Positions 33,080 to 41,497 of a DNA stretch of 64,000 nucleotides are shown here, one piece after another (position 1 is the first letter of the stretch; each line of letters opens with the position of its first letter). A model generated the notes under the pieces. It was given only the letters and a program-made list of their open reading frames with translations. It had not been told where the DNA came from and did not search any database. A program made the translations under genes and the position numbers. The stretch comes from Deltaproteobacteria bacterium (lineage in GTDB: Bacteria > Desulfobacterota > Desulfovibrionia > Desulfovibrionales > Desulfovibrionaceae), in NCBI GenBank assembly GCA_031285295.1, contig JAITWK010000028.1, positions 62,001 through 126,000 on the forward strand, given 5' to 3'.

Positions 33080-34405
33080 ATGTCCGATTATCTGGTTATC
33101 CAACTGGCCAGGATAGGCGATCTGGTACAAAGCAAACGCCTGCTGCTCACTCTGGAACGCTTGGGCCGGGTTCATCTGGCTCTGGATCGCGGCTTGCTCG
33201 ATCTGGCCGCCCTGCTCTATCCGCGTGCGGTGCTGCATCCTTTACGCGCTCACGCCGGGAATGCCGGGGGGGACAGTTCCCCGGCCGCAACCCTGACCGA
33301 TAACACCGCCGCTTTCGCCGAACTTGGACGGCAAAATTTCGCTGCGGTCTACAACCTCAACCGCAGCCCGCTGGCTCTGGCCATCAGCGGACTTTTTCCG
33401 CCGGAAACCGTGCATGGCTACCGTCTGGATAACGGTCAGCCGCTTTGCTCCAACTGGAGCAGGCTGGCCGCCCGCTGGACGGCGAATCGCCAAAGCTCGC
33501 CCCTCAATCTGGTGGATTTCTGGGCCTTTTTTCATCCGCAGGTACATGAGGTGGTTAAACCCGAAGAGGTTAACCCGCAAGCCTGCGCAAAAAACCCTTT
33601 TGGGCGGGAACACGCGCTGGGCGTAGTGCTGGCCGGGCGCGAAGCGCGTCGATCGCTTCCGGTTGATTATCTGGCCGCCTGCCTGGAGGTTTTGTTTACT
33701 ACCCGCAAAGGGCCGCGTCTGCTGCTGCTGGGCGGAAAAAGCGAACAGGAAGCCGCCCGCAAGCTTTGCCGCCGCCTGAAACCGGCCACCCTGCAACGGG
33801 TGGAGGATTTGAGCGGAAAAACCAGCCTGCGCGATCTGCACGAAGTTCTTCAGGGTCTGGATTTGGTCGTCACCCCGGATACCGGTGCCATGCATCTGGC
33901 CGCTCACCTGGGTACGCCGGTGTTCGCCACTTTTCTTTCCTCGGCCTGGGCCTGGGAAACCGGACCATACGGCATGGGGCATCAGATCTGGCAAGCCTGG
34001 CCGCCGCAACCCGGTTGCGCACCCTGCCTGGAAAGCGCACCCTGCCCGCATGCAGTCGCCTGCCTGGCTCCCTTTGCGGACCCGCTCTGGCTGGACCGCC
34101 TGGCCAACACAAATTCAGATGCGTCCAGCCCAAGCGGCCTGATTGAGCTATCCAGCCGTCTGGACGCTCTGGGCGTGACTTATGCGGAAGTAAATGAAGT
34201 GAGAACAAACGAACCGGGGAGCGGATTCGCTCGGATACAGGCAGCGCGGCTGGCCAAACGGGCTCTTGTAGGCGAGTATCTGGGCCTGCCCGCCGCCGGG
34301 ATAAGCAAAACCCCGCTGCCGCCGGAGGACCTGGCTCTGGCTGCCGATGCTCTTTTTGACGAAGCAGACTGGATGTTGCCGGATTATAGAGTCAGATCTT
34401 GTTGA
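33080..34405 (+). CDS. Family 9 glycosyltransferase (heptosyltransferase-like)
   Basis: About 441-aa GT-B enzyme of the LPS heptosyltransferase family. N-terminal LVIQLARIGDLVQSKRLL, central GVVLAGREARRSLP, LLLGGKSEQEAARKL, and the donor-site VTPDTGAMHLAAHLGTPVFA. The start is MSDYLVIQ at 33080, about 90 bp from the divergent haem operon. The C-terminal ~90 residues after the Cys-containing CAPCLESAPC segment are unusual for the family. The acceptor is unknown; an LPS core role is likely given the next gene. Confidence 0.85.
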   Translation: MSDYLVIQLARIGDLVQSKRLLLTLERLGRVHLALDRGLLDLAALLYPRAVLHPLRAHAGNAGGDSSPAATLTDNTAAFAELGRQNFAAVYNLNRSPLALAISGLFPPETVHGYRLDNGQPLCSNWSRLAARWTANRQSSPLNLVDFWAFFHPQVHEVVKPEEVNPQACAKNPFGREHALGVVLAGREARRSLPVDYLAACLEVLFTTRKGPRLLLLGGKSEQEAARKLCRRLKPATLQRVEDLSGKTSLRDLHEVLQGLDLVVTPDTGAMHLAAHLGTPVFATFLSSAWAWETGPYGMGHQIWQAWPPQPGCAPCLESAPCPHAVACLAPFADPLWLDRLANTNSDASSPSGLIELSSRLDALGVTYAEVNEVRTNEPGSGFARIQAARLAKRALVGEYLGLPAAGISKTPLPPEDLALAADALFDEADWMLPDYRVRSC

Positions 34406-34421
34406 TTTAAGGAAAAATATT

Positions 34422-35768
34422 ATGCCGGAAAGAATACTCGTAGTCCTGCCTTTTTACGGCGGCTCCCTGCCGGTGGGGCGCTATTGCGTCTCGGCCTTGC
34501 GCGACAACGGCTGTTTGGTCGATGTTTTTGAAGCGCCGCAGTTTTACGGCGGGCTGGAGGCTTTCAAGTCTTTAAAGGTCCGTCAGGATCGCCTGGATTT
34601 TTTGGAAAACTCCTTTCTGGGGCTGGTGGGCGATGCTCTGCTGGCCCAGGTTGAGCGCTTTCAGCCGGATCTGGTTTTGTGCATGGCCCAGGCCCCCATA
34701 AGCCGCAAGGTACTCAAGCGCTTGCGCCATGAGGGCGTGGCAACGGCCATGTGGTTTGTGGAGGATTACCGGCTTTTCACCTATTGGCGGGCTTTTGCGC
34801 CGCTGTATGATTTTTTTGCGGTCATCCAGAAAGAGCCTTTTTTAAGCGAACTGCGCGACATCGGCGTGGAAAACGCTCTTTATCTGCCCCTGGCCGCGCT
34901 ACCGCAAATGCACCGCCCTTTGCGCAACAGTGCGAGCGGCTTGTTATCCAACGAGAATAGCGAAAACAGCGAGGTGCTTGGCGAGGCCGACCGCCTGCGT
35001 TTCGGTGCGGATTTTTCCTTCATGGGTGCGGGGTATCCGAACCGCCGTCTGGCGTTTCGCCGTCTGGCCGCGCTGGCCGCCCAAAACGAGCTTGATTTTC
35101 GCATCTGGGGAACCGAGTGGGAAAACGAACCGCAGCTTGAAAAGCATTTGCGACTTAAAGGAGTGCGCATCGGCTCGGAAGATACTGTGCGCATTTTCAA
35201 CGCGGCCAAAATAAACCTGAACCTGCATTCCAGCGTGCGGCCGGAGGCAAGCGTGAGCAGGGGCGATTTTGTCAATCCGCGCACCTTTGAAATCGCGGCC
35301 TGCGGAGCCTTTCAACTGGTTGACGAACGCGATCTTTTGCCCGAACTCTTTGCCGCCGATGAGCTTGCCACTTTCAGCAGTCTGGACGAACTGACGGAAA
35401 AAATCGGCTACTACCTGAGCAGGCCGGAAGAACGCAACCGTATCGCCCGACTGGGACGGGAGCGGGTGCTGAGCGATCACACCTATCAGCAACGGATGAA
35501 AACCCTGCTCGGCTTTATTCGGGAGCGCAAACCCGGCTGGCCGCCAAGTTTGAACGCGGAAGCAACGGAACAAGGCGGAGGATGGCCTGCGGATTTGCCG
35601 CCCGAATTGCGCACAGGCCTGGAAAAACTGCGCCTGGAACTACAATTGCCGCCCAGCCCGGATTTCGACAGTATGATTGCCGCCCTGCGCTCACGTAGCG
35701 GCAAACTGGACAGTCTGGAATGCTCTCTGCTCTTTTTGGATGAGTGGAAAAAACAGTATTCGCGTTAA
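34422..35768 (+). CDS. CgeB-like glycosyltransferase family protein
   Basis: About 448-aa GT-B type protein related to CgeB/DUF3880 glycosyltransferases. N-terminal domain from ILVVLPFYGGSLPVGRYC through FQPDLVLCMAQAPIS. The C-terminal nucleotide-sugar domain has NLHSSVRPE, FVNPRTFEIAACGAFQLVDER and the terminal helix pattern. A Ser/Asn/Glu-rich insert follows the PQMHRPL region. The start is MPERILVV at 34422 with AAGGAAAA upstream; it follows the GT9 gene by 16 nt, so the two are an operon. Confidence 0.78.
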   Translation: MPERILVVLPFYGGSLPVGRYCVSALRDNGCLVDVFEAPQFYGGLEAFKSLKVRQDRLDFLENSFLGLVGDALLAQVERFQPDLVLCMAQAPISRKVLKRLRHEGVATAMWFVEDYRLFTYWRAFAPLYDFFAVIQKEPFLSELRDIGVENALYLPLAALPQMHRPLRNSASGLLSNENSENSEVLGEADRLRFGADFSFMGAGYPNRRLAFRRLAALAAQNELDFRIWGTEWENEPQLEKHLRLKGVRIGSEDTVRIFNAAKINLNLHSSVRPEASVSRGDFVNPRTFEIAACGAFQLVDERDLLPELFAADELATFSSLDELTEKIGYYLSRPEERNRIARLGRERVLSDHTYQQRMKTLLGFIRERKPGWPPSLNAEATEQGGGWPADLPPELRTGLEKLRLELQLPPSPDFDSMIAALRSRSGKLDSLECSLLFLDEWKKQYSR

Positions 35769-35823
35769 CAACTCAAATTTACTAGATATAATAACATATG
35801 GCGATTTGTTACTCAGAAAAATC

Positions 35824-36360
35824 ATGCCTCAGGAAGTGCTGGTCCAAGCCAAACTGGCTGTGCAAGACGAATTTACCTTTGATTTTCTTAGTTTAGCCGA
35901 AAAACACAGCGAACGCCAACTGGAACGCGCTCTGCTTGCCAAAGTCGAGGATTTTTTGCGGGCCATGGGCGGGGTATTTACTTTCATGGGTAGCCAGTTT
36001 CCGCTGGATGTGGATGGTGATGAGTTTTTCATAGACCTCCTGCTCTTTCACCGCGCCTTGCGTTGCCTTGTGGCAGTGGAATTGAAAATAGGCAAATTTC
36101 AACCGGAATTTGCCGGAAAAATGCAGTTCTACCTGACCGTTCTGGATAAACAGATCAAGCAGGAGGGAGAAAATCCTTCCATCGGCATTATTCTATGCAA
36201 AGAGAAAAACCGTACCGTGGTGGAATACGCTCTGCAAGAAGCCCGAAAACCTATCGGCGTAGCGACCTACGCCATAACCAAAACACTCCCAAAAGATCTG
36301 AAGGAGCAGTTGCCGTCCCCCGAATCCATATCAGCCCTGCTGGAAGGCATTGACCTATGA
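35824..36360 (+). pseudogene. N-terminally truncated DUF1016 (YhcG-type) PDDEXK nuclease
   Basis: The sequence from about residue 10 (FTFDFLSLAEKHSERQLE) to the end matches the C-terminal nuclease domain of DUF1016/YhcG proteins, with the core FFIDLLLFH then AVELKIGKFQPEFAGKM and IGIILCKEKNRTVVEYAL. The DUF1016 N-terminal domain, normally about 150 residues or more, is missing. In-frame sequence upstream of ATG 35824 belongs to shadow reading over the glycosyltransferase gene. It could be a decayed gene or a stand-alone nuclease domain. It ends in a perfect terminator. Confidence 0.65.
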
Positions 36361-36383
36361 ACAACGATATATTCAATAATTTC

Positions 36384-36432
36384 AGCTTCAAGCAAAAACT
36401 CGCACCAGTGGTGCGAGTTTTTGCTTGAAGCT
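36384..36432. terminator. Bidirectional terminator, perfect 24-bp arms
   Basis: Arms 36384-36407 and 36409-36432 are perfectly complementary. A5/T5 runs within the stem give a terminator in both directions between the converging nuclease remnant and the stress-protein gene. Confidence 0.88.
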
Positions 36433-36465
36433 ATATCATCAATAAATCACTACGCGGCAGTCGCC

Positions 36466-36936
36466 TCACTCCCCCTCAGGTGAGTTGGGCACATTCACAT
36501 CGGGGCGCACGGTCAGTACGGGGATGTTGGAGGTTTTAACCACTTTTTCCGCCACGGATCCAAAAAGGATGCGATCCAAACCAACGCGTCCGTGTGTGCC
36601 CATAACAATGAGATCCGCTCCAAATTCCTGAGCCTGCTCGATTATTTCCTCGGCAGCATAGCCGCTTACCACCTTGCCGCGAGCTTTTACGCCCTTGAAT
36701 TTTTCCGTTACAAAATCTTCCATGGATTTTTCGGCTCCATTGACAACTTCACCCACAAAGTTTTCAATGGAACTGGCCGGAACATGAAAGCCCACATACT
36801 GACTGAGGGACGGGGCAATATAAACGGCCATGATTTCGGCTTTCAAGCTCTTGGCCAGGCATACCGCGTAATCGGCAACGGTTGAGCTTTGAGCTGACAA
36901 ATCCACGGCAACCAGAATTTTGTTAACAACGGGCAT
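36466..36936 (-). CDS. Universal stress protein (UspA family)
   Basis: 156-aa cytoplasmic nucleotide-binding stress protein. N-terminal KILVAVDLSAQSS; C-terminal ATP loop GTHGRVGLDRILFGSVAEKVV (quoted around the G-2X-G-9X-G(S) pattern) and the closing PVLTVRP strand. AGGAGG precedes the ATG. It is monocistronic, convergent with the nuclease remnant and divergent from the sigma-54 gene. Specific stress unknown. Confidence 0.93.
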   Translation of the reverse strand: MPVVNKILVAVDLSAQSSTVADYAVCLAKSLKAEIMAVYIAPSLSQYVGFHVPASSIENFVGEVVNGAEKSMEDFVTEKFKGVKARGKVVSGYAAEEIIEQAQEFGADLIVMGTHGRVGLDRILFGSVAEKVVKTSNIPVLTVRPDVNVPNSPEGE

Positions 36937-37075
36937 GGCAGCCTCCTTTGTTTACAGACGATTAAAATTTATCGTACATTGCGTCCACATATGTAATGTA
37001 AACCGATCCGCCAAGCGGATCAAGTTTTGATAGAGTTTGAAAGGCCGAAGTTATTTATTAAATGTAAATGCTAAT

Positions 37076-37115
37076 GTGGCAGTATTTTCCCTTTGAGGCA
37101 AAAATTGCCTGCCAC
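37076..37115 (+). promoter_or_regulatory. Inverted repeat, possible activator site for the sigma-54 promoter
   Basis: GTGGCAG (37076-37082) and CTGCCAC (37109-37115) form an inverted repeat, with a smaller GGCA-aaaat-TGCC palindrome near its right arm, about 60-100 bp ahead of the -24/-12 promoter. That is a usual distance for an enhancer-binding protein. Confidence 0.35.
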
Positions 37116-37174
37116 CGCGCCGGACAACTTAAAATAAATGTTTAAATTTCAGCATGTTAAAAAATTTATACGTT

Positions 37175-37191
37175 TTGGCAGAATTCTTGCT
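37175..37191 (+). promoter_or_regulatory. Sigma-54 (-24/-12) promoter
   Basis: TTGGCAGAATTCTTGCT: the GG and GC elements are separated by the required 10 nt and match YTGGCACG-N4-TTGCW closely. The predicted start near 37203 is about 27 nt before ATG 37230. Confidence 0.75.
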
Positions 37192-37229
37192 GGAAGCCTG
37201 GCAGAACAAACCTCAAACCTGGGGGCAGA

Positions 37230-37757
37230 ATGAAGATACAAAATGATTTAATCCAAGCCCTGCAACAGCAGGGCGAGGCCCACAGGAAGCCCAAAGTCGG
37301 CGAAATCGGTTCTGACGCTTTTGAAGAACTGATGGCCGGGCAACTTCGGCAAGCCCAGGCCGGGGCCGGACAGACCATGCCCGTTCAGGGTATGGATTCC
37401 GCTGCCTCACTGGCCATGCTCATGCAATCCGCCGGACTATCCGGGGTGTCTGACGTAAATGGCGCGCAAGAGACCGACGAGGATCTTGCCGTCATGGAAG
37501 ACGCTCTGGCGGTCGAACGCATTGAAGGATTGCTTGGTCAGTGGGATCAGTACGCCGCCGCCATTGGCGGCGGGGCGGGCGGCAATCTGCGCTCCGCTTA
37601 CGGACTGCTGAGCAACCTCTCCGGTGGGGTTGCGGAGCTTAAAAACTCCATGCCCGGACTGCTGGCCGGCAACCCGGAACTGGCCTCCCTGGTCAATGAA
37701 CTTGATGTGATGACAACCACTGAAACCATCAAGTTCAACAGGGGCGACTACCTGTAG
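37230..37757 (+). CDS. Unknown protein under sigma-54 control
   Basis: 175-aa soluble protein, Gly/Ala/Met-rich, without signal peptide. The C-terminus (ELDVMTTTETIKFNRGDYL) is the most protein-like part and resembles a conserved tail, while the middle is low-complexity. I do not recognise a family. Control by a good sigma-54 promoter, together with two more such promoters at the flagellar genes 7 kb away, suggests a motility-related role. GGGGG serves as ribosome-binding site. Confidence 0.72.
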   Translation: MKIQNDLIQALQQQGEAHRKPKVGEIGSDAFEELMAGQLRQAQAGAGQTMPVQGMDSAASLAMLMQSAGLSGVSDVNGAQETDEDLAVMEDALAVERIEGLLGQWDQYAAAIGGGAGGNLRSAYGLLSNLSGGVAELKNSMPGLLAGNPELASLVNELDVMTTTETIKFNRGDYL

Positions 37758-37786
37758 GCAGTGCCGCAATTTTATTGCGGCACTGC
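37758..37786 (+). terminator. Hairpin directly after the sigma-54 gene
   Basis: 13-bp perfect stem GCAGTGCCGCAAT / ATTGCGGCACTGC with a TTT loop, beginning at the base after the stop codon. No T-run follows; it works with the next hairpin. Confidence 0.65.
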
Positions 37787-37788
37787 GC

Positions 37789-37825
37789 AAAACCCCTGGC
37801 AACCCTTGTCGGGGGTTTTCTTTTT
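37789..37825 (+). terminator. Terminator ahead of the LpoA-like gene
   Basis: AAAACCCC (37789-37796) pairs with GGGGTTTT (37812-37819), followed by CTTTTT. Confidence 0.8.
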
Positions 37826-37885
37826 CGCGGAAGAGCGCTACAGCTACAAGCTGAACCCACCACTGTTTCTTATTGGGGAAACAAT

Positions 37886-39994
37886 ATGAGCGAACATACA
37901 AAACGTGCGCCGCGCCGCGCCCTGCGCGTGATTTTTATACTGGGTGCGCTGCTGCTCTCGATATTCCTGCTTGGCTCCTGCGCCGGACTGCCGGGAGGAT
38001 TTCCGGGCAGCCATACCGGCGAGCGGACAACGCCAAAAAGCCAGAGCGGACAAGTCAATCTGAGCGCAGCACAGCAGGCATACGATACCGGTAATCTGCA
38101 ACAGGCGGAAAGCATCGCCTCCGCGCTGGTCGCGCAAACCGGGCCGGACAGCCCCATCGGGGTCAGCGAACAAAGCGCTGCCTGGCGCATCATTGCCCTG
38201 ACCTCACTGGCGGGTAATCGCCCGCAATATGCTCTGTCGGCATTGGAACAATGGCGTTCTCTGAATCCCCGAACCGCTGCCCAGGAAGAATGGCTGCAAC
38301 TCTGGCGCCGCGCTCTGGACGAACTGCCCTACCACGAGGCGGTACAAGCGGCTGAAACAGCGGCGGCCTCCCAAAGCAGCCCCTGGCAGCAAGTCATGGA
38401 GGCCAAGCTTTATATTCTGGAAAACCACCTGCGGGCCGGGGTTTTGTCTGGCTTGCCCGAAGAATTCGAGCGCCTTTACCAAAGCACCGGTGACCCGGCT
38501 ACGCGCCGGAAGCTGGAGCAGCGCCTGTTCAGCCGCCTGCACGGCAGCAACCAGGCTGTCATGCAGCAGCTCTGCGCCCTGGTGAACGAAAGAAACGAAA
38601 AATACTATCCCTATGCCCTGTTCAGGCTTGAAGAAGCCCGGCGACTGTTTTTGGATCCCACCACCCAGGATCTGGCCAGAGAAATTGTGAATTTCATGAC
38701 CGAGGATTCACGGCTGGCCGATAAAAACCTGCTGCGTACCTGGACCGATCCGGACTTGAGTTCGCTCGGCGAGTTCGCTGCCGGTACAAGTGGAGCCAGA
38801 GCCGGTGAGATCCATCTGGCGCTGGTGCTGCCTATGAGTGGGCAATACGGCAACCTTTCCGATAAAATCGTCCGGGGCGCGGAAATTGCCTGCAACGGCT
38901 TTCGCCGTAACGGGCAGGATGTGCGTTTGCGCCTTATTGACAGCGACCAGCCGGGCTGGCTGCAAGAACTGGCCGCCCTGCCGCCGGAAGTGCAAATTGT
39001 TGGCGGTCCGTTACGTGCTTCTGATTATGCGGCAATCAAAGCCGCAAACCAGGGTACGCACGAAGCGGCAAGCGGAATTATTAACTGGATTGCTAGCGGC
39101 GGGGCGGACGCCCAACCGGATCAGCTTGGATCGCGCAAATTTTTCACTTTTTTGCGCGCTCTTGAACCCGGCGAGGAGGGGCGTCTGGCCTGGCGCTTTT
39201 TCAGCTCCAACGAAGATCAGGTTGAAGCGGTACTGCTTTTTGCAAAGAACCTCGGCATCAACGATTATGCGGTCATGACCCCGGAAGAAAGTTACGGGCA
39301 GCGCATGTCCGCCCTGTTCCGGAGCGAAGTGACGGGATTAAGCGGTGCAGATGGTCTAGACGGCGTATTGGTTAAAGAGCAGCTTTACCCGGCAAACGAA
39401 CATCAGGCCTGGAACAAACTGGTGGCCAACTTTCTCGGCACTGACAAGGAAGCGGAGACAGCGCCACAAACGCAGTTCCGGGCGCTGTTTTTGCCGGATA
39501 GCTGGCAAAACGCCACCATTATGATGCCGCATTTCTTATATTACCGTGAAAACCGCCTGCTGTTCATGGGCACCATGCTATGGGAACAGGGCATCAGCCT
39601 GCAACAACGCGCCGACAGCGGCTCCTATAGGCTGGTTGTTTTTCCCGGCGCGTGGGACCCGAACACGCTCAGCCCCTCCGGCCTGATCCTGCGTACCGCC
39701 CTGGCCAACTCCGGCACAGAGACGCCGGATTTCTGGTTTTCGCTCGGCTATGATTTCGTGACCATGGCGGCCTCGCTGCCTGCCTCGGCGCATTCGGCGC
39801 AGAGCACGCCATATGATCTGAATCTGGCCCTCGCCAGCCTGCCGCCCCTGCCCTGGAGCGGTGCGCCCCTTAGCTGGGACAACGCCGGATTGGCCAAACA
39901 GAGCCTTTTTGTCTTTACCCCGGCGGATAATGGCTTCATTCTGGCGGATCCGGCCAGATTCCGCGTGTATTACCAACGCGCCTGGCGGGAATAA
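37886..39994 (+). CDS. LpoA-like penicillin-binding-protein activator lipoprotein
   Basis: About 702-aa outer-membrane lipoprotein candidate. Arg-rich N-terminus, a hydrophobic segment and the lipobox LLGSC (residues about 28-32). The middle ~200 residues are TPR-like helices; the C-terminal half is a periplasmic-binding-protein fold starting IHLALVLPMSGQYGNLSDKI then GAEIACNGF. This is the LpoA/YraM layout, whose known members activate peptidoglycan synthases. The start is MSEHTKRA at 37886 with GGGGAA upstream. Monocistronic between terminators. Confidence 0.8.
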   Translation: MSEHTKRAPRRALRVIFILGALLLSIFLLGSCAGLPGGFPGSHTGERTTPKSQSGQVNLSAAQQAYDTGNLQQAESIASALVAQTGPDSPIGVSEQSAAWRIIALTSLAGNRPQYALSALEQWRSLNPRTAAQEEWLQLWRRALDELPYHEAVQAAETAAASQSSPWQQVMEAKLYILENHLRAGVLSGLPEEFERLYQSTGDPATRRKLEQRLFSRLHGSNQAVMQQLCALVNERNEKYYPYALFRLEEARRLFLDPTTQDLAREIVNFMTEDSRLADKNLLRTWTDPDLSSLGEFAAGTSGARAGEIHLALVLPMSGQYGNLSDKIVRGAEIACNGFRRNGQDVRLRLIDSDQPGWLQELAALPPEVQIVGGPLRASDYAAIKAANQGTHEAASGIINWIASGGADAQPDQLGSRKFFTFLRALEPGEEGRLAWRFFSSNEDQVEAVLLFAKNLGINDYAVMTPEESYGQRMSALFRSEVTGLSGADGLDGVLVKEQLYPANEHQAWNKLVANFLGTDKEAETAPQTQFRALFLPDSWQNATIMMPHFLYYRENRLLFMGTMLWEQGISLQQRADSGSYRLVVFPGAWDPNTLSPSGLILRTALANSGTETPDFWFSLGYDFVTMAASLPASAHSAQSTPYDLNLALASLPPLPWSGAPLSWDNAGLAKQSLFVFTPADNGFILADPARFRVYYQRAWRE

Positions 39995-40017
39995 CTTTCG
40001 TTTCAAAAAAAAGTTTT

Positions 40018-40052
40018 GTGGGGGACTCGCGCATGCGTGTCCCCCACTTTTT
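40018..40052 (+). terminator. Terminator of the LpoA-like gene
   Basis: GTGGGGGAC (40018-40026) pairs with GTCCCCCAC (40039-40047), followed by TTTTT. Confidence 0.88.
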
Positions 40053-40086
40053 CGCAATTAAGCAATAATCTAAGTAATCAGTTACC

Positions 40087-41091
40087 CTAATGCCGTTGCG
40101 CGAAAGCCTCGGACTGCGGATGCGGTTCATACAGCTCATCCAGCCGGGCGGCGTCAGCTTCGGAAAGTTTGAGATCCACCGCGCTCACCGCGTCTTCAAG
40201 GTGCTGGGGTTTGGTTGCGCCAATAACCGGCGCGGTAATGGCCGGGTTGCGCAGCGTCCAGGCCAGGGCCACCTGGGCCATGGGCCTGCCAAGATCCGTT
40301 GCCACCTGCTCCAGGCGATCCACCAGCGGTTTATCCAGATCGCGGGTCTTTTTGAACAGATCCTGCCCGATTTTATCGCTTTTGCCGCGCTCGGTGGCGG
40401 CTTCATCCGACCACGGGCGGGTCAGACGCCCGCGAGCCAGGGGCGACCAGGGCGTGACCGCCACCCCTTCGGACAGGCAAAGCGGCAGCATTTCGCGATC
40501 TTCTTCGCGGTAAATCAGGTTGTAAAGATTCTGCATGGAAACAAAGCTGGCCCAGCCGTTGGCCCGCTGCATGCCAATTGCCTTCATCAGCTGCCAGGCC
40601 AGGGTGGATGAAGCGCCGATGTAGCGGACTTTACCGGCGCGAACCGCATCGTTCAGGGCCTCCAGGGTTTCTTCCAGCGGGGTGCTGTAATCGAAGCGGT
40701 GCATGATGTAGAGGTCGATGTAATCGGTGCCGAGATTGCGCAGGCTTTTATCAAGCTCGTCAAAAATGGCCTTGCGCGAAAGTCCGCTGCCGTTCGGGCC
40801 GGGACGGTTGACCAACCCCACCTTGGTGGCAATAACCACATCATCCCGCCGGGAAAAATCGCGCAAAGCCCGGCCCAGAACCTTCTCGCTTTCGCCGTAG
40901 GCGTAGGTATTGGCCGTATCAAAAAAGTTTATGCCCTTTTCCAAAGCGGATTTGATGAAGGCGCGGCCCTGCTCCTCGCTGAGCGTCCAGGGCCAGAGCT
41001 TGAGGCTGGCCGGAGTTTGCCCGTAACTGAGGCAACCCAGGCAAATACGCGAAACCTCAAGACCACTTCTGCCAAGTTTTACATATTCCAT
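40087..41091 (-). CDS. Aldo/keto reductase
   Basis: 334-aa NADPH-dependent oxidoreductase of the AKR superfamily (YajO/Tas-like). (alpha/beta)8 barrel with catalytic tetrad elements in NFFDTANTYAYGESEK (Asp, Tyr), VVIATKVGL (Lys) and LYIMHRFDY (His); cofactor-binding APVIGATKPQHLEDA near the end. The start is MEYVKLGRSGLEV at 41091 with GAGGAG 8 nt upstream. Single gene; substrate unknown. Confidence 0.92.
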   Translation of the reverse strand: MEYVKLGRSGLEVSRICLGCLSYGQTPASLKLWPWTLSEEQGRAFIKSALEKGINFFDTANTYAYGESEKVLGRALRDFSRRDDVVIATKVGLVNRPGPNGSGLSRKAIFDELDKSLRNLGTDYIDLYIMHRFDYSTPLEETLEALNDAVRAGKVRYIGASSTLAWQLMKAIGMQRANGWASFVSMQNLYNLIYREEDREMLPLCLSEGVAVTPWSPLARGRLTRPWSDEAATERGKSDKIGQDLFKKTRDLDKPLVDRLEQVATDLGRPMAQVALAWTLRNPAITAPVIGATKPQHLEDAVSAVDLKLSEADAARLDELYEPHPQSEAFAQRH

Positions 41092-41184
41092 GCTATTCTC
41101 CTCGGGATATACTGCTATTTTCTTGCGTAAGCTTTCCCAATAAATTCCGTATATTGTCAAGCGCATAAAATTTAAGAAGGCAGC

Positions 41185-41328
41185 CGCGCAGCGGAGCGCT
41201 GTGCGAGCAGGCGGGATTTACTCCCGCCGTCAGCGAGCAAGCGCGATAGCGAGTGCCGCGCAGGAAGCGCGGCCGAGCGGTGTCCAAATCAGACGCCCGC
41301 CGAAGGTGCCTATTCCTTCGGCGGGCGT
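41185..41328. repeat. Cluster of GC-rich palindromes upstream of the aldo/keto reductase
   Basis: Successive hairpins: GGCGGGA-tttac-TCCCGCC (41210-41228), GCCGCGC-aggaa-GCGCGGC (41255-41273) and a perfect 14-bp stem ACGCCCGCCGAAGG / CCTTCGGCGGGCGT (41293-41306 with 41315-41328). A further imperfect one lies at 41185-41204. No ORF. The cluster sits between fliF and the reductase, with the covarying repeat next to it. Confidence 0.65.
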
Positions 41329-41385
41329 TACAGCATCCCTGCAAGGCAGGAGTTTCGTCAATTCCTAATGGTTGGTTCGTGTCAG

Positions 41386-41487
41386 TTTGCCGTCAGGCAA
41401 GGAAGGCCAGTTTCCGGCGACGGGAGTGTACTCTTCTGGTACTCGACCGGAGCCGGAAACGCAGTCTGACGCAGCATCACGGCAAAA
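41386..41487. repeat. Covarying palindromic repeat, copy A
   Basis: 97 nt (41391-41487) align without gaps to 63714-63810. Stems: TTTGCC/GGCAAA and CGTCAG/CTGACG outside, GTTTCCGGC (41410-41418) with GCCGGAAAC (41452-41460) in the middle, and a small hairpin at the tip. It ends 10 nt from the fliF stop. Confidence 0.85.
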
Positions 41488-41497
41488 TCACACGAAC

